Below are positions 51,881 to 60,640 of a DNA stretch of 64,000 nucleotides, piece after piece. This DNA is from Collimonas sp. PA-H2. Its GTDB lineage: Bacteria > Pseudomonadota > Gammaproteobacteria > Burkholderiales > Burkholderiaceae_D. The notes beneath the pieces were generated by a model. That model ran no database searches, had not been told where the DNA came from, and worked only from the letters and a program-made list of their open reading frames with translations. Position 1 is the stretch's first letter. Every line of letters starts with the position of its first letter. The stretch is taken from positions 1,178,001 through 1,242,000 of the forward strand of contig NZ_PDBX01000001.1 in the NCBI RefSeq assembly GCF_002564105.1. Reading direction: 5' to 3'. The position numbers and the translations under genes were made by a program.

Positions 51881-53404
51881 ATGGACTTTAGCATAAAAAC
51901 CATTGACGCAAAAACCTCAATTGCCTCTCTGAAAGCCGGCTGTATCGCAGTCGGGATCTATGAAAACAAGAAACTCTCGCCACAAGCGCAAGCTCTTGAC
52001 AAATCTGGTGAAATCACTGCTGCACTAAAGTCCGGAGATATTTCCGGTAAACCAGGCTCCACTTTGCTATTGCGCAAAGTCGCCGGCGTCGCCGCCGAGC
52101 GCGTGCTGCTGATCGGCCTCGGCCCGGACGGCGAGCTGAACGACAAGGCCATGTCCATGGCGGCTCTGTGCGTGGCGCGCGTCATCGCTACCCTGGGCGG
52201 CAACGACGCCCTGCTGGCGCTGCCGTTCGATGGCCTGGTCAAGCAAACCCCGGAACGCGACCTGGCATGGTCCATCCGCAACAGCATCCTGGTGCTGCGC
52301 GATAACAGCTATCGTTCGGATACCCTGAAAAGTAAAAAAGAGACAACACTATCCGGCGTCAAGAAAGTCATCTTCCTGGTCGCTGCCGCCAAGGCAGCTG
52401 CCGCCAAGCAAGCCGTGGCTGAAGGCCTGGCCCTGGCCAACGGCATCGACCTGACCAAGGAACTGGGCAACCTGCCTGGCAACGTCTGCACCCCGACCTA
52501 TCTGGCCAACACCGCCAAGAAACTGGCCAAGGAATTCAAGCTGTCGGTCGAAGTACTGGACCGCAAGCAGCTCGAAGCCTTGAAAATGGGCAGTTTCCTG
52601 TCGGTCGCGCGCGGCGGCGGCGAAGCGCCGAAGTTCATCATCATCAAGCACCTCGGCGGCAAAGCCAAGGATGCTCCGACCGTACTGGTCGGCAAGGGCA
52701 TCACCTTTGACACCGGCGGCATCTCGCTCAAGGGCGGCGCCGGCATGGATGAAATGAAGTACGACATGTGCGGCGCCGGTTCGGTGCTGGGCACCATCCG
52801 CGCCATCGCTGAACTGAAGCTGAAGCTGAACGTCATCGGCGTGATCCCGGCCACGGAAAACATGCCTTCCGGCACAGCTACCAAGCCAGGCGACATCGTC
52901 ACTTCCATGTCCGGCCAGACCATCGAGATCCTCAACACCGACGCCGAAGGCCGCCTGGTGCTGTGCGATGCCCTGACCTATGTGGAACGCTTCAAGCCGG
53001 CTGCCGTGGTCGATATCGCGACGCTCACCGGCGCTTGCGTGACTTCCCTCGGCCACCACAACTCCGGTCTGTTCACCCGTCACGACAGCGCGCATGACGC
53101 CCTGGCCAACGAGTTGCTGAGCGCCGGCAAGGCGACCGGCGACACCGCATGGCGCATGCCGATCGAAGACAGCTACCAGGAACAGCTGAAGTCGAATTTT
53201 GCCGACATGGCAAACATCGGCGGCCCGGCCGGCGGCAGCATCACCGCAGCCTGCTTCCTGGAACGCTACACCAAGAAATACACCTGGGCCCACCTCGACA
53301 TCGCCGGCACGGCATGGAAGAGCGGCGCGGCCAAAGGCGCTACCGGCCGTCCGGTGGCCCTGCTGACCACTTTCCTGATGAACCGCGCAGCTGCGGCCAA
53401 ATAA
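51881..53404 (+). CDS. pepA: Leucyl (cytosol) aminopeptidase
   Basis: A 507-residue M17 metallo-aminopeptidase. The N-terminal macro-like domain is followed by the catalytic domain with [15 protein letters not shown], the metal-binding signature [10 protein letters not shown] (about 352-361) and the C-terminal [16 protein letters not shown]. It releases N-terminal residues from peptides; PepA in E. coli also binds DNA. ATG 51881 has GGAG 6 bases upstream. The expected holC gene does not follow. Confidence 0.95.
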   Translation: MDFSIKTIDAKTSIASLKAGCIAVGIYENKKLSPQAQALDKSGEITAALKSGDISGKPGSTLLLRKVAGVAAERVLLIGLGPDGELNDKAMSMAALCVARVIATLGGNDALLALPFDGLVKQTPERDLAWSIRNSILVLRDNSYRSDTLKSKKETTLSGVKKVIFLVAAAKAAAAKQAVAEGLALANGIDLTKELGNLPGNVCTPTYLANTAKKLAKEFKLSVEVLDRKQLEALKMGSFLSVARGGGEAPKFIIIKHLGGKAKDAPTVLVGKGITFDTGGISLKGGAGMDEMKYDMCGAGSVLGTIRAIAELKLKLNVIGVIPATENMPSGTATKPGDIVTSMSGQTIEILNTDAEGRLVLCDALTYVERFKPAAVVDIATLTGACVTSLGHHNSGLFTRHDSAHDALANELLSAGKATGDTAWRMPIEDSYQEQLKSNFADMANIGGPAGGSITAACFLERYTKKYTWAHLDIAGTAWKSGAAKGATGRPVALLTTFLMNRAAAAK

Positions 53405-53426
53405 TCATTCAGTAGACAGCATGGAA

Positions 53427-53462
53427 AACGGGGTGTTGGCATGACTGCCAGCACCCCGTTTT
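53427..53462. terminator. Bidirectional terminator between pepA and exonuclease III
   Basis: A long stem AACGGGGTG/CACCCCGTT extended by TGGCA/TGCCA across a mismatch, with a 3-base loop and T tracts on both sides. It suits the two convergent genes. Confidence 0.88.
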
Positions 53463-53481
53463 TATTTCTGCAGCCGTAAAA

Positions 53482-54249
53482 TCAGCTCAGCGTAGCAATC
53501 ACCGGCGCATGGTCCGAAGGCTGCTCCCACTTGCGCGGCACCTTGTCGATCACGCAAGCGGTGCATTGCGCCGCCAGCGGCGGCGACAGCAGGATATGGT
53601 CGATCCGCATGCCGCGGTTGAGGCGGAAGCCCATCTGCCGGTAATCCCACCAGCTGAACAGCTTTTCCGGCTGCTCGAACATGCGGAAAGCATCGGTCAA
53701 CTCCAGCGCCTGCAAGCGCGCAAACGCCGCCCGCTCCGGCGGCGACACCAGGTTCTGTCCCACCCAGGCCGCCGGATCGTGGACGTCGCGGTCTTCCGGT
53801 GCGATATTGTAATCGCCCAGCAGCACCAGCTTGGCGTGCTGCTGGCGCTCGCTCTGCAGCCAGTCGTGCAAGGCGTCCAGCCACTTCAGCTTGTACTGAT
53901 ATTTTTCCGTATCAGGCGCCTGGCCGTTGGGGATATAGGCGCACACCACCCGGATGCCGTCGATGGTGGCGGCGATGATGCGCTGCTGCAGGTCTTCGTA
54001 GAGCGGGTTGTTCTTGACCACGTCGGTAATCGGGTGGCGTGACAAAATCGCAACGCCGTTATAAGTCTTCTGACCGCTGAACACCACGTGGTAGCCGGCA
54101 GCTTCGATTTCCGCTGCTGGGAATTTATCGTCGGTCAGCTTGGTTTCCTGCAGGGCCAGGATGTCAACCGGGTTGTCGGCCAGCCATTGCAACACTTGCG
54201 GCAGGCGTACCTTGAGGGAGTTGACGTTCCACGTTGCGATCTTTTTCAT
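53482..54249 (-). CDS. xth: Exodeoxyribonuclease III (AP endonuclease family)
   Basis: A 255-residue metal-dependent nuclease for base-excision repair. It opens with KIATWNVNSLKVRLPQVLQW and shows LALQETKLTDDKFP, VLLGDYNIAPEDRDVHDP and the C-terminal PSDHAPVIATL with the catalytic His. Full length; sits at the edge of the gene-poor 54.25-55.43 kb stretch. Confidence 0.95.
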   Translation of the reverse strand: MKKIATWNVNSLKVRLPQVLQWLADNPVDILALQETKLTDDKFPAAEIEAAGYHVVFSGQKTYNGVAILSRHPITDVVKNNPLYEDLQQRIIAATIDGIRVVCAYIPNGQAPDTEKYQYKLKWLDALHDWLQSERQQHAKLVLLGDYNIAPEDRDVHDPAAWVGQNLVSPPERAAFARLQALELTDAFRMFEQPEKLFSWWDYRQMGFRLNRGMRIDHILLSPPLAAQCTACVIDKVPRKWEQPSDHAPVIATLS

Positions 54250-55253
54250 TACTACACATCCTTATTTGGCGCGGGTTTCGGAGAGTATCCGGCGAATTTC
54301 AGATCTCTGGCTACCCAATTGATCCAGGTATGACTACCCAGCGTGACAGGCAGCAATGTTACCGCACCCGCTACCCGGCCGGGGCATGTCTGATCAAAGC
54401 GTCGATACTTTCAGCGGTGCCGCCCATCGCATTGTCTCTGGCGCGGATCTGACGACTGACCACGCGCGCATCAACGAACTTGCGGCGGCGACTAGGGCAT
54501 AACCCGCCACGATGTTCTTGCCATCCACAGCGTAGCGCTGCAACTGAAGCGAATCATGCGGAGCCAATGCCGGCGGCTTCGGCGCTGTTGAACCTGCCGC
54601 TCGCGTATTTGCGCGTAATCAGCTAATGCCGCTGCAAAAGCATTTCTTGGCCCTTAATGACTGGATCGGGCAAGGGGTCGTGCGCTCTGACAAATACGAG
54701 TTGATTATGGCGCGCGACTTTGAGCGGCAAGTCGCCCAGCTGCAAGTCTGCCCAGTCAAACTGAGTCGCCCCACCCACTTGAGCACGGCGACGATCATCT
54801 CAACACCCTAAATTTGCCTGATAAAAGGGCGTCACGGCCGGCGATTATTTATGCAAGGAAGCCTTTGATATTCTCAATATTCAACAAATGAATTTAAGAT
54901 GAATTTAAATAAATACAAATTAATAATTAATATCTTTAAATTGAAATATTATAAATAATAATTAACAAGAATAAGAAATAAATTACTCACATGAAATTGA
55001 AAATATTCAAACATAGAATATTAATTCAGCAATAATAGTTTCCATTAACAAAATCATTGAATTATTAATTGGAATTAATTTGAACTAAATCGTGATATAT
55101 TCTTCAAAAATTTTCGACACGTGCCTATTTTCATTTCGTGCCGGTAATTTTATCCTTGAGCTTATATATTTCCACGCTCAGATTTTTGATGAATCCCCCT
55201 AGTGAATATACGTGTCAGCTGGGCATTTCACTATTAAATTAAAAGGAGATCGA
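54250..55253. other. Gene-poor stretch, GC-rich remnant then AT-rich DNA
   Basis: From 54250 to about 54830 composition resembles the chromosome, but frames are broken into short pieces: plus-strand MSDQSVDTFSGAAHRIVSGA at 54386-54502, plus-strand 54626-54811, and minus-strand fragments of about 40-60 codons. I recognise none of them; they look like decayed coding DNA. From about 54850 to 55430 the DNA is strongly AT-rich, unlike anything else in the window, without an ORF above 15 codons, and could be a silenced or recently acquired regulatory stretch. Confidence 0.5.
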
Positions 55254-55298
55254 ATGCCTCAATTCCCATTTGATGGAATTAACAACTATTCGCAATAG
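55254..55298 (+). CDS. Possible 14-residue peptide ORF in the AT-rich leader
   Basis: AAAAGGAGAT, a near-consensus Shine-Dalgarno, ends 3 bases before an ATG that opens MPQFPFDGINNYSQ and stops at TAG. The last codons fall in a hairpin ACTATT-CGC-AATAGT followed by TTTT, and a second hairpin GCAATAT-TAA-ATATTGC comes 12 bases later. It may be a leader peptide, a small secreted peptide, or chance in AT-rich DNA. It precedes the membrane protein gene by 136 bases. Confidence 0.3.
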   Translation: MPQFPFDGINNYSQ

Positions 55299-55434
55299 TT
55301 TTAATTCCGCAATATTAAATATTGCTCTTTCACGAGAAATTAAAAAATGCCGTCTCTTAATTTGTAAGAATTTGTAAAATAAAAAGGCAGTTCTCATTTT
55401 ATTATTATGTTTATGATTTAAATAAGGATTCCCA

Positions 55435-56049
55435 ATGGAATTATTTCGTCTGAGTATCGTATATCTTCATCTTATCGCCTGCTGTGTAGCGATCGGTCTT
55501 GTTCTCACCAGCGACATCGCCATGGTCAAACAACTTATCAAAGGCGATACTGCAGAAAAGCAAGAAACCGAGCAATTGAACTCTCTTAAAAAGACAGTTA
55601 CTCTGGCACTCGTCGCGTTATGGATAACCGGGATTGCAATCGTTTGGCTTGACGTCTCAGTCAAAGGATTTGCTGCGTATTTTTCCAATCCAAAAATGCA
55701 AGCCAAATTAACCATCGTGGCGCTGTTGACGCTTAACGGCTTCGTTCTCCACAGTGCGGTGATGCCTGCGATGGAAAAGGCGGGTTCGCTGCTGCAAATG
55801 GCATTCAATCAACGCATGCTGGCAATTTTCGCCGGAGCGGTGTCAGCCGTATCCTGGTTTTACGCAGCAATGCTGGGTGTCGGCCGTCCACTGGCCTGGA
55901 AATATTCGATAGTGCAATTGCTGGCCGCCTACCCCGCTCTGATCGTGACCGGATTCATTGCAATGGTAACGCTCACAGTTTGGTCTAAATACCGCAGCGA
56001 CCTGGATTTCTCCCAGTTTGCTGAGGCGCACTCCAGAACGATGAAGTAA
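55435..56049 (+). CDS. Five-TM membrane protein of unknown function, CopD/DUF2214-like pattern
   Basis: A 204-residue protein with five predicted helices: 6-25 (YLHLIACCVAIG), 51-72, 88-108 (TLNGFVLHSAVMP), 128-150 and 163-185. His residues near the ends of TM1 and TM3 recall small cytochrome-b-like or CopD-type membrane proteins, but I cannot name a family. It has a long AT-rich leader of over 500 bases and AATAAGGATT before the ATG. A hairpin follows the stop. Confidence 0.7.
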   Translation: MELFRLSIVYLHLIACCVAIGLVLTSDIAMVKQLIKGDTAEKQETEQLNSLKKTVTLALVALWITGIAIVWLDVSVKGFAAYFSNPKMQAKLTIVALLTLNGFVLHSAVMPAMEKAGSLLQMAFNQRMLAIFAGAVSAVSWFYAAMLGVGRPLAWKYSIVQLLAAYPALIVTGFIAMVTLTVWSKYRSDLDFSQFAEAHSRTMK

Positions 56050-56055
56050 ATTAAT

Positions 56056-56095
56056 GTGCGTACGGGGTGCGAAGGAACAAGCGCCCTGTACGCAC
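56056..56095 (+). terminator. Hairpin after the membrane protein gene
   Basis: A perfect 8-bp stem GTGCGTAC/GTACGCAC continues inward with mismatches (GGG/CCC, GC/GC) around an AAGGAACAA loop. Only a short T-containing stretch follows, so it may be a weak terminator or mRNA-stabilising hairpin. The gap 56096-56360 holds nothing else I can support. Confidence 0.5.
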
Positions 56096-56368
56096 TTCTC
56101 CGCCCCAGAATGAGATGAAGATCTGGCGCCGTTTGCAAACGCGTGAATTGAAGGATCGGCGATCTCAGAACTGGGCGGCTCTACAAGAGCCTTGCTGCAT
56201 AAATCATTCGGCGCGGGCCTGAATCGCGCGACTCGCTGCTACCGCCCCGCCCCATATCCCTTACTTCCCGGCTGCCAGGTTTAGGCACAATTACCTGATC
56301 GAAATCAGGATCCCCGTCACGGCCGCACTTCCCACCAAATATCCTGAGCTCAAATTGCAACAAGCATG

Positions 56369-56421
56369 TTGACAAGCGTTTGCTTCAGCAATATTATGCA
56401 TATGCATCGATGTATATACAT
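56369..56421 (+). promoter_or_regulatory. Strong promoter with two tandem 12-bp palindromes upstream of marR
   Basis: TTGACA (56369-56374) and TATTAT (56392-56397) are exactly 17 bases apart. Two perfect palindromes follow: ATGCATATGCAT (56396-56407) overlapping the -10, and ATGTATATACAT (56410-56421). Their centres are 14 bases apart. MarR proteins bind such short palindromes over promoters, so these are likely operators for the regulator encoded 17 bases downstream. Confidence 0.7.
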
Positions 56422-56437
56422 AATAAACAGGTAAAAC

Positions 56438-56887
56438 ATGCAAAGCCAATGCAGCTGCTCAACCTTGCGCCAGCTCACGCGCAAGATGACCAATATCTAC
56501 GATCACTATCTTGCGGCGGATGAACTGACCATCAGCCAGTACTCTTTGCTAGCCAGGATAGGCAAATATGGGCCGATCGGCGTAATCCCGCTGGCTGCCA
56601 ACATGGGCATGGACCGCAGCACCATGAGCCGCACGCTCAAGCCCTTGATCGCGCTCGGCTGGATAGCGACCGTCGACCTGCCGCTGGAGATGCTGACCGA
56701 CAAGCGCTCTTTCGGCGTCAGCCTGACTGCCGCCGGCCGCCAAAAGTGGCAGGCATCCATGCCCAACTGGCGCAAGGCGCAAAACGAAATCAATGCAATC
56801 CTGGGCGACGAGACGCATCGTGCCTTGATGAATCTGGTCGACAACGCCAACCTCAAGTTTGAACAACACGAGCACTCCATCCCATGA
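56438..56887 (+). CDS. MarR-family transcriptional regulator
   Basis: A 149-residue winged-helix repressor: LRQLTRKMTNIYDHYL dimer helix, then ISQYSLLARIGKYGP and the recognition part MDRSTMSRTLKPLIALGW. The N-terminus has two cysteines (QCSCS), possibly a redox or ligand switch. Its stop overlaps the MFS gene as ATGA, so regulator and exporter are coupled, the standard layout for MarR-controlled efflux. Confidence 0.9.
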   Translation: MQSQCSCSTLRQLTRKMTNIYDHYLAADELTISQYSLLARIGKYGPIGVIPLAANMGMDRSTMSRTLKPLIALGWIATVDLPLEMLTDKRSFGVSLTAAGRQKWQASMPNWRKAQNEINAILGDETHRALMNLVDNANLKFEQHEHSIP

Positions 56888-58191
56888 ACACCACCATCCA
56901 AGCCATCATGGCGCGCCTTCGTTTTAGCTATGTGTGGATAGTCGTCGGCATCATCTTCCTGGTTCTGCTTTCCGCTGCCGGCATCCGCGCCACGCCGTCG
57001 GTGATGATACTGCCGCTGGAGCACGAATTCGGCTGGACCGTCACCACCATCTCCTTCGTCATCTCAGTCAATATCGCGCTGTACGGCTTGATCGGGCCGT
57101 TCTCGGCGGCAGCCATGCAGCGCTACGGCATCCGGCCTATCGTGCTGGGCGCGCTGGTGCTGCTGGCGGTGGGAACCTTCGCCAGCACGTTCATGACGAT
57201 GCCGTGGCATATGGTGCTGGCCTGGGGCATCCTGGTGGGATCCGGCAGCGGCGTCGCCGCCAACACGCTGGCGGCGACCATCGTCGGCCGCTGGTTCGAG
57301 ACGCGGCGCGGGCTGGCAATGGGATTGCTGACCGCCAGCTCCGCCACCGGCCAGATGGTGTTCTTGCCCTTGATGGCTTACATGGTCGAGCATTTCGGCT
57401 GGCGTTCGGTGGCGATCCTGGTGGCCAGCGTAGCGGCCCTGGCGATTCCGCTGGTGGCTATCTTCCTGCCTGAGCGGCCGCAGGATATCGGCATGAAGCG
57501 TTACGGCCAGTTTGAGGACTTGCCGCCGGAAGCCGTCAGCAAAGGCAAGAATCCGCTGACGATCGCCTTTGGTGCCCTAGCCAAGGCGGTCAAGATCCGC
57601 GATTTCTGGCTGCTGTTCTTCAGCTTCTTCATTTGCGGCATGAGCACCAACGGCTACATCGGTTCGCATTTCATCGCCATGTGCGGCGACTACGGGATCA
57701 GCGCCGTAGGCGGCGCCAGCATCCTGGCCGCCATGGGCATGCTGGACCTGGTCGGCACCACCATGTCGGGCTGGCTGTCGGACCGCTACAATCCGCGCGT
57801 GCTGCTGTTCTGGTATTACGGCCTGCGCGGCATCGCCCTGATTTTCCTGCCGCATGCCTTCGGCCTCAGCTATTTCGGCTTGCCGGTCTTCGCGCTGTTT
57901 TATGGCCTGGACTGGATCGCCACCGTGCCGCCGACCGTGCGCCTGGCCAACGACGTGTTTGGCCGGCTGGCGGCGCCTATCGTGTTCGGCTGGATCGTTG
58001 CCGGCCATCAGCTGGGCGCTGCCAGCGCCACCATGCTGGCGGGTTCGCTGCGCAACAGCCTGGGCAGCTATACCCTGTCGTCGATGCTGATGGGCGCAGC
58101 CTGCATCATCGCAGCGATACTGGTGCTGCGGATCAAGGGCCATCAGACCGGCGGCGACCTGATCCCGGGCATTCCGGTGCCGGCCCGCTAA
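56884..58191 (+). CDS. MFS transporter under MarR control
   Basis: A 435-residue 12-TM transporter resembling the oxalate/formate and monocarboxylate (MCT-like) branch: IRATPSVMILPLEHEFGWTV near TM1 and GWLSDRYNPRVLLFWYYGLRG after TM8. It could import an acid or export a toxic compound. Coupling to marR suggests the substrate, or a related compound, is the inducer. Confidence 0.87.
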   Translation: MNTTIQAIMARLRFSYVWIVVGIIFLVLLSAAGIRATPSVMILPLEHEFGWTVTTISFVISVNIALYGLIGPFSAAAMQRYGIRPIVLGALVLLAVGTFASTFMTMPWHMVLAWGILVGSGSGVAANTLAATIVGRWFETRRGLAMGLLTASSATGQMVFLPLMAYMVEHFGWRSVAILVASVAALAIPLVAIFLPERPQDIGMKRYGQFEDLPPEAVSKGKNPLTIAFGALAKAVKIRDFWLLFFSFFICGMSTNGYIGSHFIAMCGDYGISAVGGASILAAMGMLDLVGTTMSGWLSDRYNPRVLLFWYYGLRGIALIFLPHAFGLSYFGLPVFALFYGLDWIATVPPTVRLANDVFGRLAAPIVFGWIVAGHQLGAASATMLAGSLRNSLGSYTLSSMLMGAACIIAAILVLRIKGHQTGGDLIPGIPVPAR

Positions 58192-58194
58192 GAT

Positions 58195-58824
58195 TTACGA
58201 AGACTTGACGGTGGCCACGATATCGCGGGCCACCTGGCGTGAATTCATGATGACGGTGTGTATGGTCGGCAGCAGATGCAGCGGCAGCGTTCCCAGCTGC
58301 ACTTCGCCGACCGACAGGATGCCGTCGTTGGGCTCGTCGCCGAACGGCGTCCAGCTGCCGCGCGGTCCTTTGATGCCGGCATACACGTGCAGCGGAATAG
58401 ATGGCACCGGCAGGCTGTCCATGAAATCCTGGCTGGCTAGCAGCTGCCCCATCTCACCGGTAATCAAACGGAACAGGCGCCAGCGCGACAACTTGATCGC
58501 ATAGCTGGAGGCGCGGGTCGGCGGCGCTAACAGGAAGGCCATTTCCGGCGCGTGATCCAGCTGCGGCAATACGCCGCGCGTCAGCACACAGCCCAGCGAG
58601 TGGCCGACCATGATGAAACGTTCATCGCCGGCACGGCTCACAATAAATTTGCGCAGGCGCTGCAGGCAAGGCTGCCAGCGCTCGAAGGCGGCTGAATAAG
58701 CGAACAGATGGGTAGTGATGCCGGCCGCCCGCAAGCGCCTGGAGAGCAGCAGCATGGAGACCGGCGTGCGGCCCATGCCATGCACCAGGATCGCGTGTAC
58801 TTTGCCGGCGGCTTGATCGCTCAT
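58195..58824 (-). CDS. Alpha/beta-hydrolase (lipase/acylhydrolase-like)
   Basis: A 209-residue alpha/beta hydrolase. The oxyanion segment VHGMGRTP is at 14-21 and the nucleophile elbow VGHSLGCV has Ser76. A lid-type helical part and the C-terminal His (IHTVIM) follow. There is no signal peptide, so it is cytosolic. It ends 3 bases from the MFS stop (convergent) and starts 7 bases after an 85-residue gene, so these two are an operon. Confidence 0.84.
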   Translation of the reverse strand: MSDQAAGKVHAILVHGMGRTPVSMLLLSRRLRAAGITTHLFAYSAAFERWQPCLQRLRKFIVSRAGDERFIMVGHSLGCVLTRGVLPQLDHAPEMAFLLAPPTRASSYAIKLSRWRLFRLITGEMGQLLASQDFMDSLPVPSIPLHVYAGIKGPRGSWTPFGDEPNDGILSVGEVQLGTLPLHLLPTIHTVIMNSRQVARDIVATVKSS

Positions 58825-58831
58825 GGCGCTG

Positions 58832-59089
58832 CTACTCTTTTTTCTTCAGCTGCTTTTCAAAAGCCACGTCCAGCTTGCTGATGCGCCTGGGCTTTTGCGG
58901 GCCGTAGGCGTTGACGAAGCGCACGAAGTCATCCAGCTCCAGCGCGTCGCTAAGCTTGACGGGCGCATCAAAGCCGGCGTTCTGCGTCAGGTAAAACAGC
59001 TCTTCCGCGGTGCGCACCATCGAATACCGTACTTCGGTGCTGCGGGCATTGAGACGTTCGACCGCCGCCGTAGCTCGGGTTGATCTCAT
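58832..59089 (-). CDS. Hypothetical 85-residue protein
   Basis: A charged helical protein (MRSTRATAAVERLNARSTEV..., ending EKQLKKKE), rich in Arg/Lys at both ends with an acidic middle (KLSDALELDDFVRFVNAYG). It has no membrane segment and I do not recognise a family. It is directly upstream of the hydrolase gene, with AGGAG-type sequence before the ATG. Confidence 0.65.
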   Translation of the reverse strand: MRSTRATAAVERLNARSTEVRYSMVRTAEELFYLTQNAGFDAPVKLSDALELDDFVRFVNAYGPQKPRRISKLDVAFEKQLKKKE

Positions 59090-59137
59090 TGCGTTCTCCT
59101 GATATTGCTCATCTGCTGGTCAATTCCTTATGTGATT

Positions 59138-60034
59138 TCAAAGCTGGCGCTGGCTGGCAAAATGGCGCCGGCGGCCGTCCACGGGATCGATGAAAGCAAT
59201 CTCCCGTGCCAGCAGTTTCAGCGGTGCCGACCAGTCGTCGCCCTTGCAGGGATAGACATCCGGATAAAAGCTATCGTTGATAATCGGTATCCCCAATGCC
59301 GCCAAATGTACACGCAGTTGGTGCTTCTTGCCGGTCAGCGGCTGCAGACGGTACAGGCTGCAGCCTTGCCGTTCTTCGATCAGCTCGATGCGGGTTTCCG
59401 AATTGGCCTCGCCGGCCTCTTCCTGCATGCGGAAAAAAGGCGTGCCGTCCACCATGCGGCTACGATACACCAGCGGCAATGCCAGCTCCGGCCGGGTCGG
59501 TGCCAGCGCTTCATAGGTCTTGTCGACCAGCCGCTGCTGAAACAGCGACTGGTAGGCGCCGCGGCTGGCGACGTCATGGGAAAAGATCACCACGCCAGCG
59601 GTTTCGCGGTCGAGCCGGTGGATCGGCGTCAGCTGCGCCAGGCCGGTCTTCTTTTTCAGGCGCACCAGCAAGGTCTCATGCAGGAAGCGCCCGGTCGGGA
59701 TCACCGGCAGGAAATGCGGCTTGTCGGCCACCAGTATCCGCTCGTCCTGATACAAGATGGTTGCTTCAAATGGAATCGGTGTCTCGGCTTCCAGCTCGCG
59801 ATAGTAAAAAATACAGGTACCGCGGCGGTACGGGCTGTCCGGCGCCTGCCGCGCGCCCTTGCCGTCGACCACTTCGCCGCGCGCCATACGCTCTATCCAG
59901 GTCGCAGCGGAAATCGCAGGAAAGCGCTGCTCCAGGAACGCCAGCAGGTTCGGCCAGGTTTCCACCGGCAGCCACAGATAGCTGGGCGCCACGCCGTCGA
60001 CAATCGGCAGCGGCGGCGCTGTCTCCCGTTTCAT
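59138..60034 (-). CDS. RluA-family RNA pseudouridine synthase
   Basis: A 298-residue enzyme converting uridine to pseudouridine in rRNA or tRNA. The catalytic motif HRLDRETAG has Asp142, preceded by ILVADKPHFLPVIPTG, and a C-terminal KKHQLRVHLAALGIPI. ATG 60034 overlaps the stop of the upstream acetyltransferase as ATGA and is preferred; an ATG at 60052 is possible. There is no N-terminal S4 domain; the N-terminal about 85 residues differ from RluA/C/D, so the target RNA is uncertain. Confidence 0.88.
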   Translation of the reverse strand: MKRETAPPLPIVDGVAPSYLWLPVETWPNLLAFLEQRFPAISAATWIERMARGEVVDGKGARQAPDSPYRRGTCIFYYRELEAETPIPFEATILYQDERILVADKPHFLPVIPTGRFLHETLLVRLKKKTGLAQLTPIHRLDRETAGVVIFSHDVASRGAYQSLFQQRLVDKTYEALAPTRPELALPLVYRSRMVDGTPFFRMQEEAGEANSETRIELIEERQGCSLYRLQPLTGKKHQLRVHLAALGIPIINDSFYPDVYPCKGDDWSAPLKLLAREIAFIDPVDGRRRHFASQRQL

Positions 60035-60525
60035 CGCAATACCCGTTGCCAATAGCCGACATCGATCCAGCGGTCGAATTTCTTGCCGACCTGGGCAAAA
60101 TGCGCGACTTTGACGTAGCCCATCTTTTCATGCAGGCCGACGCTGGCGGCGTTAGGCAAGGCGATGCCGCCGATCACCGTATGCACCGGCAATTTTTCCA
60201 GTTCCGCGATCAGTGCACGGTACAACGCGCTGCCCAGCCCCTTGCCGGCGGCCAGCGGCGACAGGTACACCGAGCTTTCCACCGCGTGCTGGTAAGCTGC
60301 GCGCGCGCGCCATTTGGTGGCGTAGGCGTAGCCCAGGACCTGGTCGCCTTCGACGCACACCAGCCAGGGCAGGTTGGCTGTGATGTCGAGGATGCGCTGG
60401 CTCATCTGCTCGGCCGTCACCGGCTCGGTTTCAAAGCTGATGACGGTATCGAGGATGTAGGGATTGTAGATATGGCAGATAGCTGCTGCATCGGCGATGG
60501 TGGCCGGGCGTATGATGTGAGTCAT
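60031..60525 (-). CDS. GNAT acetyltransferase, phosphinothricin acetyltransferase-like
   Basis: A 164-residue acetyltransferase. The start IRPATIADAAAICHIYNPYILDT and the region FAQVGKKFDRWIDVGYWQRVL match the PAT/Bar subfamily, with acetyl-CoA motif SPLAAGKGLGSALYRALI. Members detoxify phosphinothricin or methionine sulfoximine; the native substrate is unknown. It is coupled to the pseudouridine synthase by an ATGA overlap. Confidence 0.86.
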   Translation of the reverse strand: MTHIIRPATIADAAAICHIYNPYILDTVISFETEPVTAEQMSQRILDITANLPWLVCVEGDQVLGYAYATKWRARAAYQHAVESSVYLSPLAAGKGLGSALYRALIAELEKLPVHTVIGGIALPNAASVGLHEKMGYVKVAHFAQVGKKFDRWIDVGYWQRVLR

Positions 60526-60640
60526 GGCTGGGATGGATATAAAAGCAGGTTACAAGAGCTGATCCCCCATCATACCGCGCAAACCTGCATCGCCGGCGCC
60601 GCATTGCTCAAATACGCGCCATGGCATTGCCCTGATAGCC

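Noticed and set aside
54626..54811. 61-codon plus-strand frame in the gene-poor stretch
   Set aside because: No ribosome binding site, no recognised domain, and the surrounding DNA looks decayed.
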